The notes below the pieces were generated by a model. That model had not been told where the DNA came from, ran no database searches, and saw only the letters and a list, made by a program, of their open reading frames with translations. Shown here piece after piece: positions 11,038 to 21,322 of a DNA stretch of 64,000 nucleotides. The DNA lies in contig BJKQ01000016.1 in assembly GCA_006538405.1 (NCBI GenBank), forward strand, positions 434,001 through 498,000, given 5' to 3'. The translations under genes were made by a program, and so were the position numbers. Source of the stretch: Hansfordia pulvinata (lineage: Eukaryota; Ascomycota; Sordariomycetes; Xylariales). Positions within the stretch are counted from its first letter, which is position 1. The number at the start of each line of letters is the position of its first letter.

Positions 11038-12588
11038 CTACTCCGCGGCCACCTCCTCCCACACCACAGACTCGACACGGCCAAACACGCGCCCCAGGTT
11101 CCCGTGGATCAGCAGATCCACGACGCCCAGCGCCAGGCAGAGCAGGACCGCGCCCCAGACGAAGGTGGCCTCGGCGTCGCTCGTGAAGCCGGCGGGGCCC
11201 GCGTCGTCGGCGCCGCCGCCGCCGGCCACCAGCGGCTGGTTCGGGGCGCGGGTCGACAGCGGGATCGGGGCGCCGCGGCCCGCGAACTCCACGACGCGGG
11301 ACTCGGAGGAGGAGGAGGAGGAGGACGCGTTGAGCACGGCGGGCGCCAGCGCGACCTCGTTGTTGACCATGTCGTAGACGACGTAGGCCGAGCGCAGGAA
11401 CGCGTCGCCCAGGACGTAGACCGTGTCCTCGTCGCCCCCGCCCCCGTTGACGCCCTTGTCGCCGCACTTGTCAAGGCCGAACCAGCAGGCCTCGCGCCCC
11501 GCGAAGGGCCCCGCGCCGTACCGGGGGGTCGCCTTGTCCGGCAGGCCGATGCGCGTCAGCAGCTGCCGCATCGGCACGTCGATGACGGGGCCCCCCGGGC
11601 CGCCGAACCCGAACGACACCGCCGCGCCGCCGTCGGCGTCATCGGCGCCCAGGTCGCACGGCAGCGTGGCGCCCGCGTGCGGGCCGGCCTGCTGGACGCT
11701 CAGCTCGGCCCAGACGCGGCGGATCAGGGCCTCGGGCAGGCACGTGAAGCTGGTGCCCGAGTCGAGCAGGACCTTGAGCGGGCGGTCCGCCGCCGGGTCG
11801 AGGAACGTCCGGTTGCCCGACGCCACCAGCGAGCTCAGCATCACGACGAAGGCGCTGTACTCGCCCGACCCCGACCGCTGGACGTCCAGCCGGGCGAGGC
11901 CGCCGCGGTACTTGGCCGTGTCGATGGCGCCGAACAGGACGCTGCCGCCGCCGCCGCCGCCAGCCCCGTCCATGTCCATGTCGTTGAGCCACAGGCTGAA
12001 GGCGCGGGTGCGCGCCGCCCCGATCTGGTGCAGGCGCACCGGCAGGTTGTCGTAGGTCCCGGCGGCGAAGCTGAGGTGGCCCCTGTTGACCTCGTTGGCC
12101 GCGTACCCGATGCCCAGCATGCCGTGATCCATCGGCGTCGCGTGGGCGAGCCCGACCGTGAGCCCGCGGACCGCCACGCCGCCGATCTCGAGCGTCTCCG
12201 CCATAAAATCGCCCCGGGACGTGCTCCCATCGACGTACGTGATGTCGAACTCGTCCCTGCCCAGCAGCCCAAAGGTCGAGGACCGCCCCGGGTCGAACGA
12301 CACCGCCCCCAGCGGGCCGGCCCCCTCGGCCGGCACCCAGGTGTCGCTGCTGCCCGTGTCGAGCCCCAGGAGCACGTCCTGGCCGGGCGTGCCGATCTTG
12401 CAGGCCACGGCGTAGGCCAGTTTGTTGGCGGCCTCGTCGGCCTCCGCCTTGACGAAGCGGCCCTTGTACGCCTCGCCCTTCACGATGGGGGTCTCCTGGC
12501 GGACAAGGTTCAACTGCACGACCTCGGCGACGAGGAGGCCGGCCAGGCACCAGAGCACCAAGAGCATTCCACAGAGTGCGGCCATCAT
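11038..12588 (-). CDS. Pepsin-family (A1) aspartic protease with C-terminal membrane segment
   Basis: Single-exon gene of 516 residues. The ATG at 12588 is preferred over the in-frame one at 12696 because it places a signal-anchor at the very start (MMAALCGMLLVLWCLAGLLV). Catalytic motifs are DTGSSDTWVPA (Asp near 77) and LLDSGTSFTCL (Asp near 276); a flap Tyr is plausible in DITYVDGST. A Gly-rich loop (GAGGGGGGS) interrupts the N-lobe, and a Ser-rich stretch precedes a hydrophobic segment (FVWGAVLLCLALGVVDLLI) near the C-terminus. The layout resembles fungal yapsin/OPSB-like surface proteases, but with a transmembrane-type tail and not a clear GPI site. Its stop lies 301 bp beyond the stop of the preceding plus-strand gene (convergent). 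Confidence 0.9.
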   Translation of the reverse strand: MMAALCGMLLVLWCLAGLLVAEVVQLNLVRQETPIVKGEAYKGRFVKAEADEAANKLAYAVACKIGTPGQDVLLGLDTGSSDTWVPAEGAGPLGAVSFDPGRSSTFGLLGRDEFDITYVDGSTSRGDFMAETLEIGGVAVRGLTVGLAHATPMDHGMLGIGYAANEVNRGHLSFAAGTYDNLPVRLHQIGAARTRAFSLWLNDMDMDGAGGGGGGSVLFGAIDTAKYRGGLARLDVQRSGSGEYSAFVVMLSSLVASGNRTFLDPAADRPLKVLLDSGTSFTCLPEALIRRVWAELSVQQAGPHAGATLPCDLGADDADGGAAVSFGFGGPGGPVIDVPMRQLLTRIGLPDKATPRYGAGPFAGREACWFGLDKCGDKGVNGGGGDEDTVYVLGDAFLRSAYVVYDMVNNEVALAPAVLNASSSSSSSESRVVEFAGRGAPIPLSTRAPNQPLVAGGGGADDAGPAGFTSDAEATFVWGAVLLCLALGVVDLLIHGNLGRVFGRVESVVWEEVAAE

Positions 12589-14060
12589 CGTGGCGACGAT
12601 GCCCCGCAGAAGCGACGGAGAGGATGGGATCGGGCACGAAAAGCTGAGCTGAGACGTATATGTGTGCGCGGATAGTTCAACAAGGAGAAAGACCACTTCC
12701 GCGCTCCAGGGTGTTGTCCTGCTGGCAGCGATAGATTTGGGGAATAAATGGGCGCGGTGAGAAATGAATCTGCTCGCAAGCAGCTAAAATGCAGTATAAG
12801 TTCGTAGAAGTGTCCAAACGGGAATTGATGGATAGAATATATGCCCTCAGACGGCTAATGAGAACTTGGTGGGACAACGAGCCAGCCGTGGAGAGATGTG
12901 AAATAGAAAGCATGAACCGATGGAAGTCGGGGGGCAGTGAAGATACTACCTGTTCACCTGTATCGATAAATGCTCGAGAAGACTAATCAGCTCCTATACG
13001 ACTGGCCCTGGGTTCTTGCGCTGGTTGATAAACAGTCGTCTTTCGCAATCAATGCATTCCGAGGTGATGACTCCAGTCGCACCCCTCGCAAAGAACCACA
13101 AGAGGGATGTGTATGAGTATGCCTGCGCAGTCCGGGATCCAACAGCATGCGAGTCTGCGAACATAATGCGAGTCTGCGCATCTACAGGAAGGTGAAAAGG
13201 GCAGGAGTAGTGTTCTAAATCACTTCAGATGTGCTGGTCAATTAAGGTAGATATAGCATTGCAGGTCACCTCAATCGGAGGAGGACACCTGTGACGACTT
13301 ACCCTGCCATGTGCTCGAACGACTTTCTACTGTGTGGAATCTTTCATGTAAACCTTCAGCTCAGCCAATCTTGCATGCCCTGCGGGCGGCTATTCGGAAC
13401 CCGTGATAATCACTATCCTGTGTAGCGGTTATCCCCAGACGTTGAAAATTTCGATCAATCGAATCTCTCATATATATAGCATTGCTCGTCGTCGGACTTG
13501 CTCCAGGGGCGGTGGAAAGGTTGAAACTCGAGAGGGATATTCACGCACAGGCGTTCCACGTGATCGCCATACGTAGAGTCATGTTGACAACATAACTTGG
13601 GAAGGCTACGCGGCCCCTGTGACGCACAACCTTGATGTCGTGCATACAGGATGCATGCGAGAAACTTGTTGCCTCTGCATCCATGAGCTCACAGCTCGGC
13701 CCGAGGAAAGTAGCGAGAGCTCTCACACACAGCACACGGCCGAGTGCGTTCTAATCAACATATGGGCTGCCATTGCCAAGATGTCCCCTCTGGAGCGTAG
13801 AAGGATGTGATGTGACGTGAGCTTCCCACCTCTTGAAGCTACTCAGATATGACGAGAGGTGAGAGAGCACAAGGCAATGTGTTCAATTCGTGTGAATCCC
13901 GGCTGCAGACTGCACGGTTTTCTCTCAACAACCGACATCATTCCCGCTTCCTCGTTTACCCATATCTCGCAAACTGTGAAGCCCAGACTTGGGTCAGCAC
14001 CAGGGCAGGCTCCTCCGCTTCCAGCCTTTTCCGACCCAATTCATCTCTTCCCTCCTCAGG
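12589..14060. other. Intergenic, no gene recognised
   Basis: 1.47 kb between the aspartic-protease start and the aminotransferase stop. A strong TATATATAG lies at 13470-13478 on the plus strand with no recognisable gene downstream; the only open frame after it (13619-13810, 63 codons) has no domain. Could be a non-coding transcript promoter or chance. Confidence 0.45.
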
Positions 14061-15724
14061 TCACAGGTTCTCCTTGACGTAGACGCTCAGCGCGGCCAGC
14101 CCCTGCTTCAGCACCTCGGTGTCGCAGACGTAGCCGAGGCGGACGCAGCCGCGGAAGTCGACCCCGCGGCCGAAGCACAGGGACCCGGGGACGAGGAAGA
14201 CCCTGGTCTTGGCCAGCAGGTCGCGGCAGAACGCGTCGTCGTCCACGGGCTCGCCCGAGCCGTCGCCGCGGGTGAACTGCAGGAACCCAGTCGTGCCCGC
14301 ACGCGGCGCCGACGCCCCGACACCGTCCCTGTCCCTGTCCCCGTCCCCGTCCCCGATGCCCCGAAGAAGGCCACCGGCAGTAGGCCGGGTGCGCGTCCAC
14401 AAAGGCGGCCAGCAGGTCCCGGTTGCGGCGGGCCAGGGCCAGGTTGCGCTCGAGCAGGCGCGGGCGGACGTCCGGGCCCAGGGCGTAGGCGGCCAGCTGG
14501 TCGTCGACCTGGGAGACGCTGATGGTGGTGTAGTCGCGGGCGGCGGCGGCGGCGTCGAGGACGGCGCGGTCGCGCGTGGCCAGCCAGCCGACGCGGATGC
14601 CGGCCAGCGCCCACGCCTTGGAGATGGAGCCCGTGACGACGACGCGCTCGTAGCCCAGGGCCAGCGCCGTCGGGGGGGCGGCGGCGGCCTCGAATTTGCT
14701 GCTGCCGCTTCTGCCGTTGCTGTCGCCGCCGCCCTCGCCCTCGCCCGCGTCGTCGTCGAGGCTGTGGTACAGCGGGCTGTAGACCTCGTCGCACAGCAGA
14801 ATGGCGCCGTGGCGGCGCGCCACGTCGGCGATGCGCCGCAGGACCGGGGCCGGGGTGATGGCGCCCGTCGGGTTGTTGGGGTTGTTGATCACGATCATCT
14901 GCCGGCGTGTTAGTTTGGGACACAAACGGTGAGGCGTGGATGGGCCTGGAGAGGAAAACAGCCCCCCGCCTTCGCCGCCGGGCGCTTTTGCCCTTGAATT
15001 TTCCCCCTCGCCATCCAACAGCCTTGGGTACATGCACATGGCATTCTTTGACTCAGAGCTGCCGGACGCGGAGCATGAAGGATGAGAGTTTGTCCTCTTG
15101 TGCTCGTCTCTCTCCCCTTGTACTCCCCGCCTCTCGTCTCTCCATGTACACAGGATGATATCATGGGGAACCCAGGAAAAGCATCTCACCTTGGTGTTGC
15201 TCCGCATCAGCGCCTCGAGCGCGGCGACGTCGGGCACGTGGCCGTCCTCGGGCCGCAGGCGCCACAGCGACACGTCGGCGCCGAGCGACTCGGGCACCGA
15301 GTACAGCTGCTGGTAGGCCGGGTAGACGCAGACGACGTGGTCGCCGGGGCCGACGAGGGTGTAGAAGAGCAGGAAGTTGGCGTTGATGGCGCCGGGGGAC
15401 GACGACGTGCTCGGCGCTGATCGGCGGGGACGATGACGACGGCGACGACTCGCCGATCGCCTCTCCTTCTGTGCTGTTGCTGCTGCTGCTATTGTACGTG
15501 TCGGCAATGGCGGCGCGCAGGGTGTGGGAGCCGCGGATGGCGCCGTACGTCATGCGACGGCTGTAATCGACGGGGGCCGGCGCCGCGCTGCCGCGCCGGT
15601 CGAGGCGGACCAGGTCGTCGACCGAGATGGAGTCGGCGCACGTCTCGGCCAGGTTGAGCACGCCGGGCGTGTTCTCGAACCTGTCCATCCATTGCTCCAC
15701 CTCGAACGGCTGCACCTTGACCAT
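14061..15724 (-). CDS. PLP-dependent class I/II aminotransferase (frame disrupted)
   Basis: Fold-type I aminotransferase transferring an amino group via pyridoxal phosphate; substrate unknown. Start MVKVQPFEVEQWMDRFENTP; motifs include INNPNNPTGA, LLCDEVYSPLYH and SISKAWALAGIRVGW, whose Lys is the Schiff-base residue. A 291-nt intron (15189 to 14899, GTGAGA..CGGCAG) joins NTK to MIVINNP. Two frame problems exist. At 15396-15400 (five C on the coding strand) HVVV and PGAINANF are in different frames; two bases are missing or one is extra. At about 14325-14385 the frame changes again across a GTCCCC hexamer array; a 46-nt GTGGCC..GACAG segment could be an intron restoring AYC..AGTTGF. With the hexamer intron and one base removed the product is 441 residues. 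The last exon ends LSVYVKENL. Either a damaged gene or, more likely, assembly indels. Confidence 0.82.
14325..14354. repeat. GTCCCY hexanucleotide microsatellite inside the aminotransferase gene
   Basis: Five consecutive GTCCCT/GTCCCC units. On the coding strand they read GGGACR, translated as Gly-Asp/Arg-Asp if exonic. They sit between the conserved AHPAYC and AGTTGF blocks, exactly where the frame changes. Confidence 0.85.
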
Positions 15725-16586
15725 GGTGGGCTGACGAGAACGGGGGTTTCCTCTTGGTCTTCTTGGTCGTCTCTCTCGCTCTCTTACTCGGAAAGGTAAA
15801 GGATGGGTAGTAGGTAGCTTCGCCGGCAGGTAGCAAGAGTATGTGATATAGGGGCGGCGGTGAGCAATGACACAGACTCGGCTGATCGATCACCGGTATG
15901 CCCAATGGGTGGTTTATATATCCGGCATGAAGCTCACCCAAAAGGGGGGGGAGCTTCTTCCCCCATGGCCCGCAGAGCGTCGATCAGGTCTGTACATACC
16001 CACCTACCACCTAACGTATGCTATCCAGCTGCTCCACGGCGTCTACTAACTAATGCCAAGCGACCTTGGGGCCATGTCATCGCAAAGGCGCGCTCGGCCA
16101 TTGGCCGACCAAGATCCCCGCGTGGATCCCCGCGGCAGAGCGAGCAGAGCGAGCAGTCTCTCGGGCCGTCGGTTCCAAGGCACATCATCGCGAGGGGGGT
16201 CCCCGGCTCTTGTTAACTACCTAGTCCAGTGGATAGAGGATAGCCATGCGAGATGGCGTACTGCGGACAATGACCAACATCGGTCACTGATTCGGGGTCT
16301 ATCCGTAGTTAGTCGCGGGGCAACACTCCCGCGCGAGTTAGCGTACGAGTAGACCGACAGACTGCATAGCAGAGGAGAGGGAGGGGCACCCAGAGCTTCT
16401 CGATGGCCGATATTCGATTGCGTATAGGTCGTACTGCCAACGTACAAGAAAGGTATCGCTGCTTAGGTATACTGGATCCAGATCAGGGCATTGGAACTCG
16501 GGAAGAGACCACCTTGTTCTCTCCCCTTCCTCTACTTCGAGTACTACCACCACCATATAGATCACATATATATATATATACACCCC
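15725..16586. other. Intergenic with TA microsatellite
   Basis: Aminotransferase promoter and lipase 3' flank. A G8 run lies at 15943-15950, TACGAGTA at 16344-16351, and an AT-dinucleotide run at 16566-16580 immediately after the lipase stop. No gene recognised. Confidence 0.5.
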
Positions 16587-18137
16587 TCACACGACGATGC
16601 CGTCGCTGTCCATCAGCCTGTGGTTCTGCAGAAAGATGCGGATCGCCCGCGTCTTCCACTGGGGCCGCTTCTGGCCCTGGTAGAGCCAGGAGCCGCCGAT
16701 GCGGATGCCGACGTACTGGCCGTGGGTGCCGTACTCGACCGTCTTGCGGATCGACGTGTCGACGCCCGCGCTGCAGTGGCGGTTCTGCAGGCCGAAGCAG
16801 TACTTGACGGGGAAGACGGCGTGGTTGCCCGCCGCCTGCGCCGCCGTCAGCGGGCCGCGCGGGAACTGCCACATGACCTCGAGCGGCGGCTGGCGGTAGT
16901 CCTGGATCCCCGCCAGCTGCGGGATCCGGTCCCCGGCCGTCGTGAACCGGATGCTGTGCGGGATCCGGCCCAGCGCCCCGCGCGCGAACGCCTCGTTGCC
17001 CACCTTGGGCGCCCCGAACGTCATCAGCTTCAGGTCCTCCCGGCGCTCCCGCAGCCGCCCCTTCAGCGACTTGTCCGCCAGCATCCGCAGCGCCAGCACC
17101 TGCGCCGCCGCCCCGCCCATCGACGCCCCCGCGATCACCGGCGTGAAGTCCTCGTGCTGGTCCAACGCCTCGCCCAGGTACTCCGTCGCCTGCTTGTAGA
17201 TCTCCTCGCACGCCGCCATGAACCCCGGGTGCACCCGCGCCCCCTCGATCCCCAGGTACGGCTTGCTGTCCTCTGTGTTCTCCTCCAGGAACCCCTTCAG
17301 CCTGTCGCCGTGTGTCAGTCTCCCTCGGCGGCTCCATTTATTCGCCTGCCACGGCTCATTTCCATGCGGGATGGCTTGGGGGGGGGGGGGGGGGGGGTGT
17401 TTCTCTTACGTCCAGGCCCCGTGGCGCACCGTGCTGACGCCCTTGAGGTAGAGGAGGATCATCTTCTGCTTCTCCAGTACCACGACGATCCCTTGCTGTT
17501 GGACTCTGGGCTTGAGAAAGCCGAGCCACTTCCCGAGTCGCGACCTGCGAGCCAGCCCTCTGTCTTCATCGATCCTGTATCCGTTACGGCACTCACACGT
17601 CAGTTCTGTGATGGCTTGCTTCAAGGCGCCACTTTGGCGGGGGAAGGGGGAACTTCGTACGATATCTTCTCGAAAACCTTGTATTTCAGCCCCAGCTCGT
17701 CAATGATGCCGCAGTCTTGTCCTTTGGGGCATTTCACGTCCTCCTTGCGTTTCAAGTACTTGACGTTGTGCGCCGCTCGGCTGAACGAGTTGACCAGGTA
17801 CGAGAACTGGATAAAGTCTTTTGTCGGCTTGGGCACTGTCTCGGCTCGTCAGCGACGACACTCGCTCGCCGGCGGTCGCTTGCAACCTACCCATGTAATG
17901 GGACCCGGGGCCCGCGGGCCCTCTTTTGTTCAGAGGGTCCGTCGGGTCCTTGAACTCTACCATCTCGTTCTCGAAGAAGTGTTTGGCCGTGTGCGGGTAG
18001 AGTTCGGTGCGGTCAAAGTCCACCTCCCACGAGTACGAGGCCTCGGCCTTGTTGAACCCGTCGCTCAGCTCGTCGGCTCTGAGCAGGTCGGCGCAGGTCG
18101 TCAGCCATAGCAGGAAGGGGAGGCCCACGGCCCACAT
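16587..18137 (-). CDS. Secreted class 3 (alpha/beta hydrolase) lipase
   Basis: Triacylglycerol-lipase-like enzyme in four exons: 18137-17891, 17835-17597, 17503-17410 and 17301-16587. The ATG at 18137 is chosen over one at 18209 because it opens a signal peptide (MWAVGLPFLLWLTTCADLLR). The nucleophile elbow is AGASMGGAAAQ (GxSxG, Ser near residue 250); an acid candidate is in TAGDRIPQL and a His candidate in GTHGQYVG. The usual RGT oxyanion segment is replaced by VVVLEKQKMILLYLKG. Exon 2 needs one more base in a C-rich stretch (17639-17650) to pass from YEVPP to ALKQAITELT; with it the product is 431 residues. The third intron (17409-17302) contains a 20-base poly-C on the coding strand. The acceptor of intron 2 is the least certain junction. 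Confidence 0.85.
17378..17397. repeat. G20 homopolymer inside lipase intron 3
   Basis: Twenty consecutive G on the plus strand (poly-C in the transcript), near the donor of the 108-nt intron. The length is prone to sequencing error and to replication slippage. Confidence 0.9.
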
Positions 18138-20027
18138 CTTGACTGTTGCTGTGGGTGCGAACCACCAGAAAGATGCATCTGCGGGAGAGCAAGCCCATCT
18201 GAATATCACACCCCTTGCGGTGTTCCCGTGTTCAAATACAGACAGGTTTTTTGTTCAATGGCGACTTCCAGTGCGAGCTGAGCACGAGTCTCTTCGCCAC
18301 GTCATGTAAGATTCGCCGCTCTGGATTGATGTCGGTCACTCATAATCATATGGGGGGGGGGCACTGCTTCGCCCTTTGAGTGGCGACGGATCCCACGACT
18401 CATCGTTCGAACGTGAGGAGAGTATTCCATGTTGCATCCCGTAAGATCGCCGAAGCCGCGATCACGCTCCTCTAGGGTGACATACCAGGTTCTTGGAACA
18501 ACAATGAACCTGACGAGGCGCTTGAGCACCGGCAATCGAGAGCCGTCGTCTTGCCGCATGCCTCAGGCCCTATACACATGGATGTATGTCCCGGTTACCG
18601 GGATTCCTCTGGACGATCGGCCTCGCCTGGTATTGGTTCGGGCTCTCGGCCCCTAAAGCCTTGCCAGGCCCTCAATCGAACAATTCTCGAACGTGCTTGT
18701 TCGGCCCCGTAGCGACCAGCCGAACGCGCTTGCAAGGTGTTCCCCCGCCAGGCTCCACGGACATCGACGGCGACTATGGCAGCACAAGGTACAGTCTACT
18801 GTGTAGGTAAGTACCTAACTATCAGGCGGAGCTCATGAAGCGTACTCGTAGAGTCTCTGGCCGACGCGCTCCAACAGCACACCATCAGCACGGCAATGCG
18901 GAAAATGGCCGGTTTGCACAGATTCCAACGCTCCAGGAGCCTCACTGGACGTCTCACTGGTCCTGGGCGCCGACAAAAGGCGACCAGCATCCTTATTAGG
19001 GGCGTTCTCGTGGAGCGCAACCTGTCCCAATAAGAGCCCAGTGACCATATATGCTCCAGGTAGCCGGACCGTCTCCCAAGGGCGCCCCGATTCTGGACTT
19101 GTCTATCTACTGACTGGGTATCTACTCGTCCGGCATTTACCACTCACCCACGCACCATGACCAACAACCCCGGCAAGTCCCGGTGGGAACTGAGGCAAGA
19201 CAATTTTAGCGTACGAGTAGGATGGAAGCTTACCAAGACGTGCCCAGGCGTTGCGGGTCCCCGCCACTAGCTGGCGGTGCTGGGGTAAGTCGTGAGCGCC
19301 CTCACTGATGGTGTCCCGCTGGGCGTAAAGACGGGGCGACGCCTATGTACTTGCGATCCTGTGAATCCCTCTCTCTGGAGTCGCCGATGTAGGATACTCG
19401 TAGTGGACCGGCTCACTTTTCCGCACACTGCCCGCCTCTTGGCAGCTTGCGACTAGGTGCCTTTTCTCGAACTCGTCGTGGCGGCGGTGATTCCGCTGCT
19501 GCTTGTGCCGCGAGAGTGGCAGCAGAACAACGGCAGCAATCGCCAGGCGTACGGCTGGTGGGAAGTCCTTTTACAGAATCTGCATTGGCAGTCTTTATTT
19601 TTGACTCGTTTATCTAATTGTTTTTTTCCCCAGGGCAAGACCGGAAGTCTCCAAGTCCCTACGTACTTTACCAGGTAAGTTTGTAGTCACGGACGGAACA
19701 TCCTGGTAAAAGCCCAGCCCGAACGACAGCCTAGCAGACGACCGCCCGCCGATGCCCATATTCGCCGTGTGTAGTATACCAGCCCCGTACGCCAATGCCG
19801 CAGTCTCTGCCCGCCCGAGAGACGCAAATGCCCCGTGTCCATTAGGTAGTCCTTTGTGCCCGAATATGATCCTGGTATCTTTTTGAAGTCGAAGAAGAAG
19901 ATGGGAGTAGGAAAAGAAAGAAAAAGAATTGCCTAGCGAGTCAACCCAGACCCCTCCTAGCAGAGAAGAGACAAAGGCCTTCCCCGTCCCCGTCCCCGGC
20001 AGCCCGAAGACCCCGGCGGCCCCGCCG
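18138..20027. other. Intergenic, rich in TACGAGTA/TACTCGTA words
   Basis: 1.9 kb without a recognisable gene. Octamer copies lie at 18843, 19212 and 19395; a G10 run lies at 18352-18361. The part near 19950-20027 continues the GTCCCC words at the 3' end of the next gene. Confidence 0.5.
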
Positions 20028-21322
20028 TCAGACTCCCGGGTGCGGCTCGGCCTGCGGAGAGGTCTCCGTCTGCGACACGGAGCTCGAGCTGCTCGAGGCC
20101 GTCGCCACCGACGACGCCCCGGCCGCACTCGAGCTGCTGCTCGGCGACCACAGGTTCCCCGACTGGCTGCGGCTGAGGCTGTAGCCGCTGGGCGCCGCCG
20201 GCGCCGCCGCGCCCAGCTCGTGCACGCGCCCCTCGCTGGGCATCTCGCTCGGTGCGGCGAACTGCTGGAACGGGTTGTTCATCGAGGGATCGCAGTAGTA
20301 GTGGTTGCCGCCGCCGGGGCCGCCGCCGCCCGCGCCGCCGCCGCCGCCGCCGAAGCTCTGAAGCGTCGCGCTCGTCAGAGGGCCCATGAAGTTGCCGTGC
20401 GCGTCGTAGATGCCGTACCCCGCGTGCCCAAAGTCGGGCGGCGCCCGCTTCTCCCACGCGCCCGAGCCCGTCCGTCCCGTCGCCATCATCCTCCTCCTCC
20501 TCCGCCTGCGCCGCAGGAACATGTAGACGACGGCGCTGACGAGGGCCAGCGCGCCGAGCAGGACCCCGATCGTGATCCCGGCCTTGGCGCCCCCCGTCAG
20601 CCCCCCTGGTCCTCGTCTGCCGCCCCTGCTGCTGCTGGGTCGATGCCCGTCGGGCCTGCTGCGCTCGCTCCCGACGAGGATGATGATGTGGCGGGAGCCG
20701 CTGGTGTCTGTTGGCGGGAAGCGTGTGCTTCAGTCAGTCATCCATCTTTCTTTAGTTTTTCTTCATCCCTCCCTCCCCTCAGATACCAGGGGAGTCTCGG
20801 GGGATCCGGGGGCTGCAGTATGGTGCTTACGGGTGTGGCGCCGGACAGCATGGGCAGGTCGGTCGACTGGAACCGGACGGCGATGCTGAGGGCGTTGATG
20901 GCGCCCTTGGCGCTGGTGACCTCGTACGCCTGGCCGGTGGACGTGCCGGAGACGGGCACGAGGGCGGTGAAGTGGTTCTCCGAGGTGAGGACGTCGTGGA
21001 AGCACCCTCCCCAGCCCGGGTGGTCGCCGAACGCGCACGTGTAGTGGTACAGGTCCGGGCAGCATTTCTGGATCGTCTCGGTCACGGTGCCGATCGAGTT
21101 GAAGTCGGAGCAGGCGACCGTGTAGCCGCTCGGGCAGATGCCCGGCGAGAAATACTCGGAGCTCTGGGCCCGGTACCCCTTGGGGAAGCAGGACCCCAGG
21201 TCGATGGGGCCCTGCGCGTAGAACTCCCCGGCGGCGTTGGTGGTGAAGAAGAGCTCGGTCGCCGAATCATGGCAGTCGCCCTGGGGCGTGAAGGTCGTCG
21301 TCAAGGGTCCTCGATTTGCCAT
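20028..21322 (-). CDS. Cys-rich single-pass membrane protein (frame broken once)
   Basis: Two exons, 21322-20831 and 20707-20028, with a 123-nt intron (GTAAGC..CAACAG). The start MANRGPLTTTFTPQGDC lacks a signal peptide, as in a fungal family beginning xGPLTTTFTPPxxC. The ectodomain has about nine Cys (SCFPKGY, GICPSGYTVACS, KCCPDLYHYTC). A Ser/Thr/Ala stalk (TPAAPATSSSSSGASAAGP) is followed by one transmembrane helix (GITIGVLLGALALVSAVVYM), a run of eight Arg and a Gly/Ser-rich cytosolic tail. Stalk and helix are in different frames: the six-base G run at 20601-20606 (C on the plus strand) needs a seventh base, giving 390 residues. Likely a cell-surface receptor or sensor-type protein; ligand unknown. 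Confidence 0.8.

Noticed and set aside
11104..12675. 523-codon plus-strand frame rich in Arg/Ala/Gln
   Set aside because: Antisense shadow of the aspartic protease; no domain, biased composition.
16491..18110. 539-codon plus-strand frame
   Set aside because: Antisense to the lipase exons and running through its introns; no family match.
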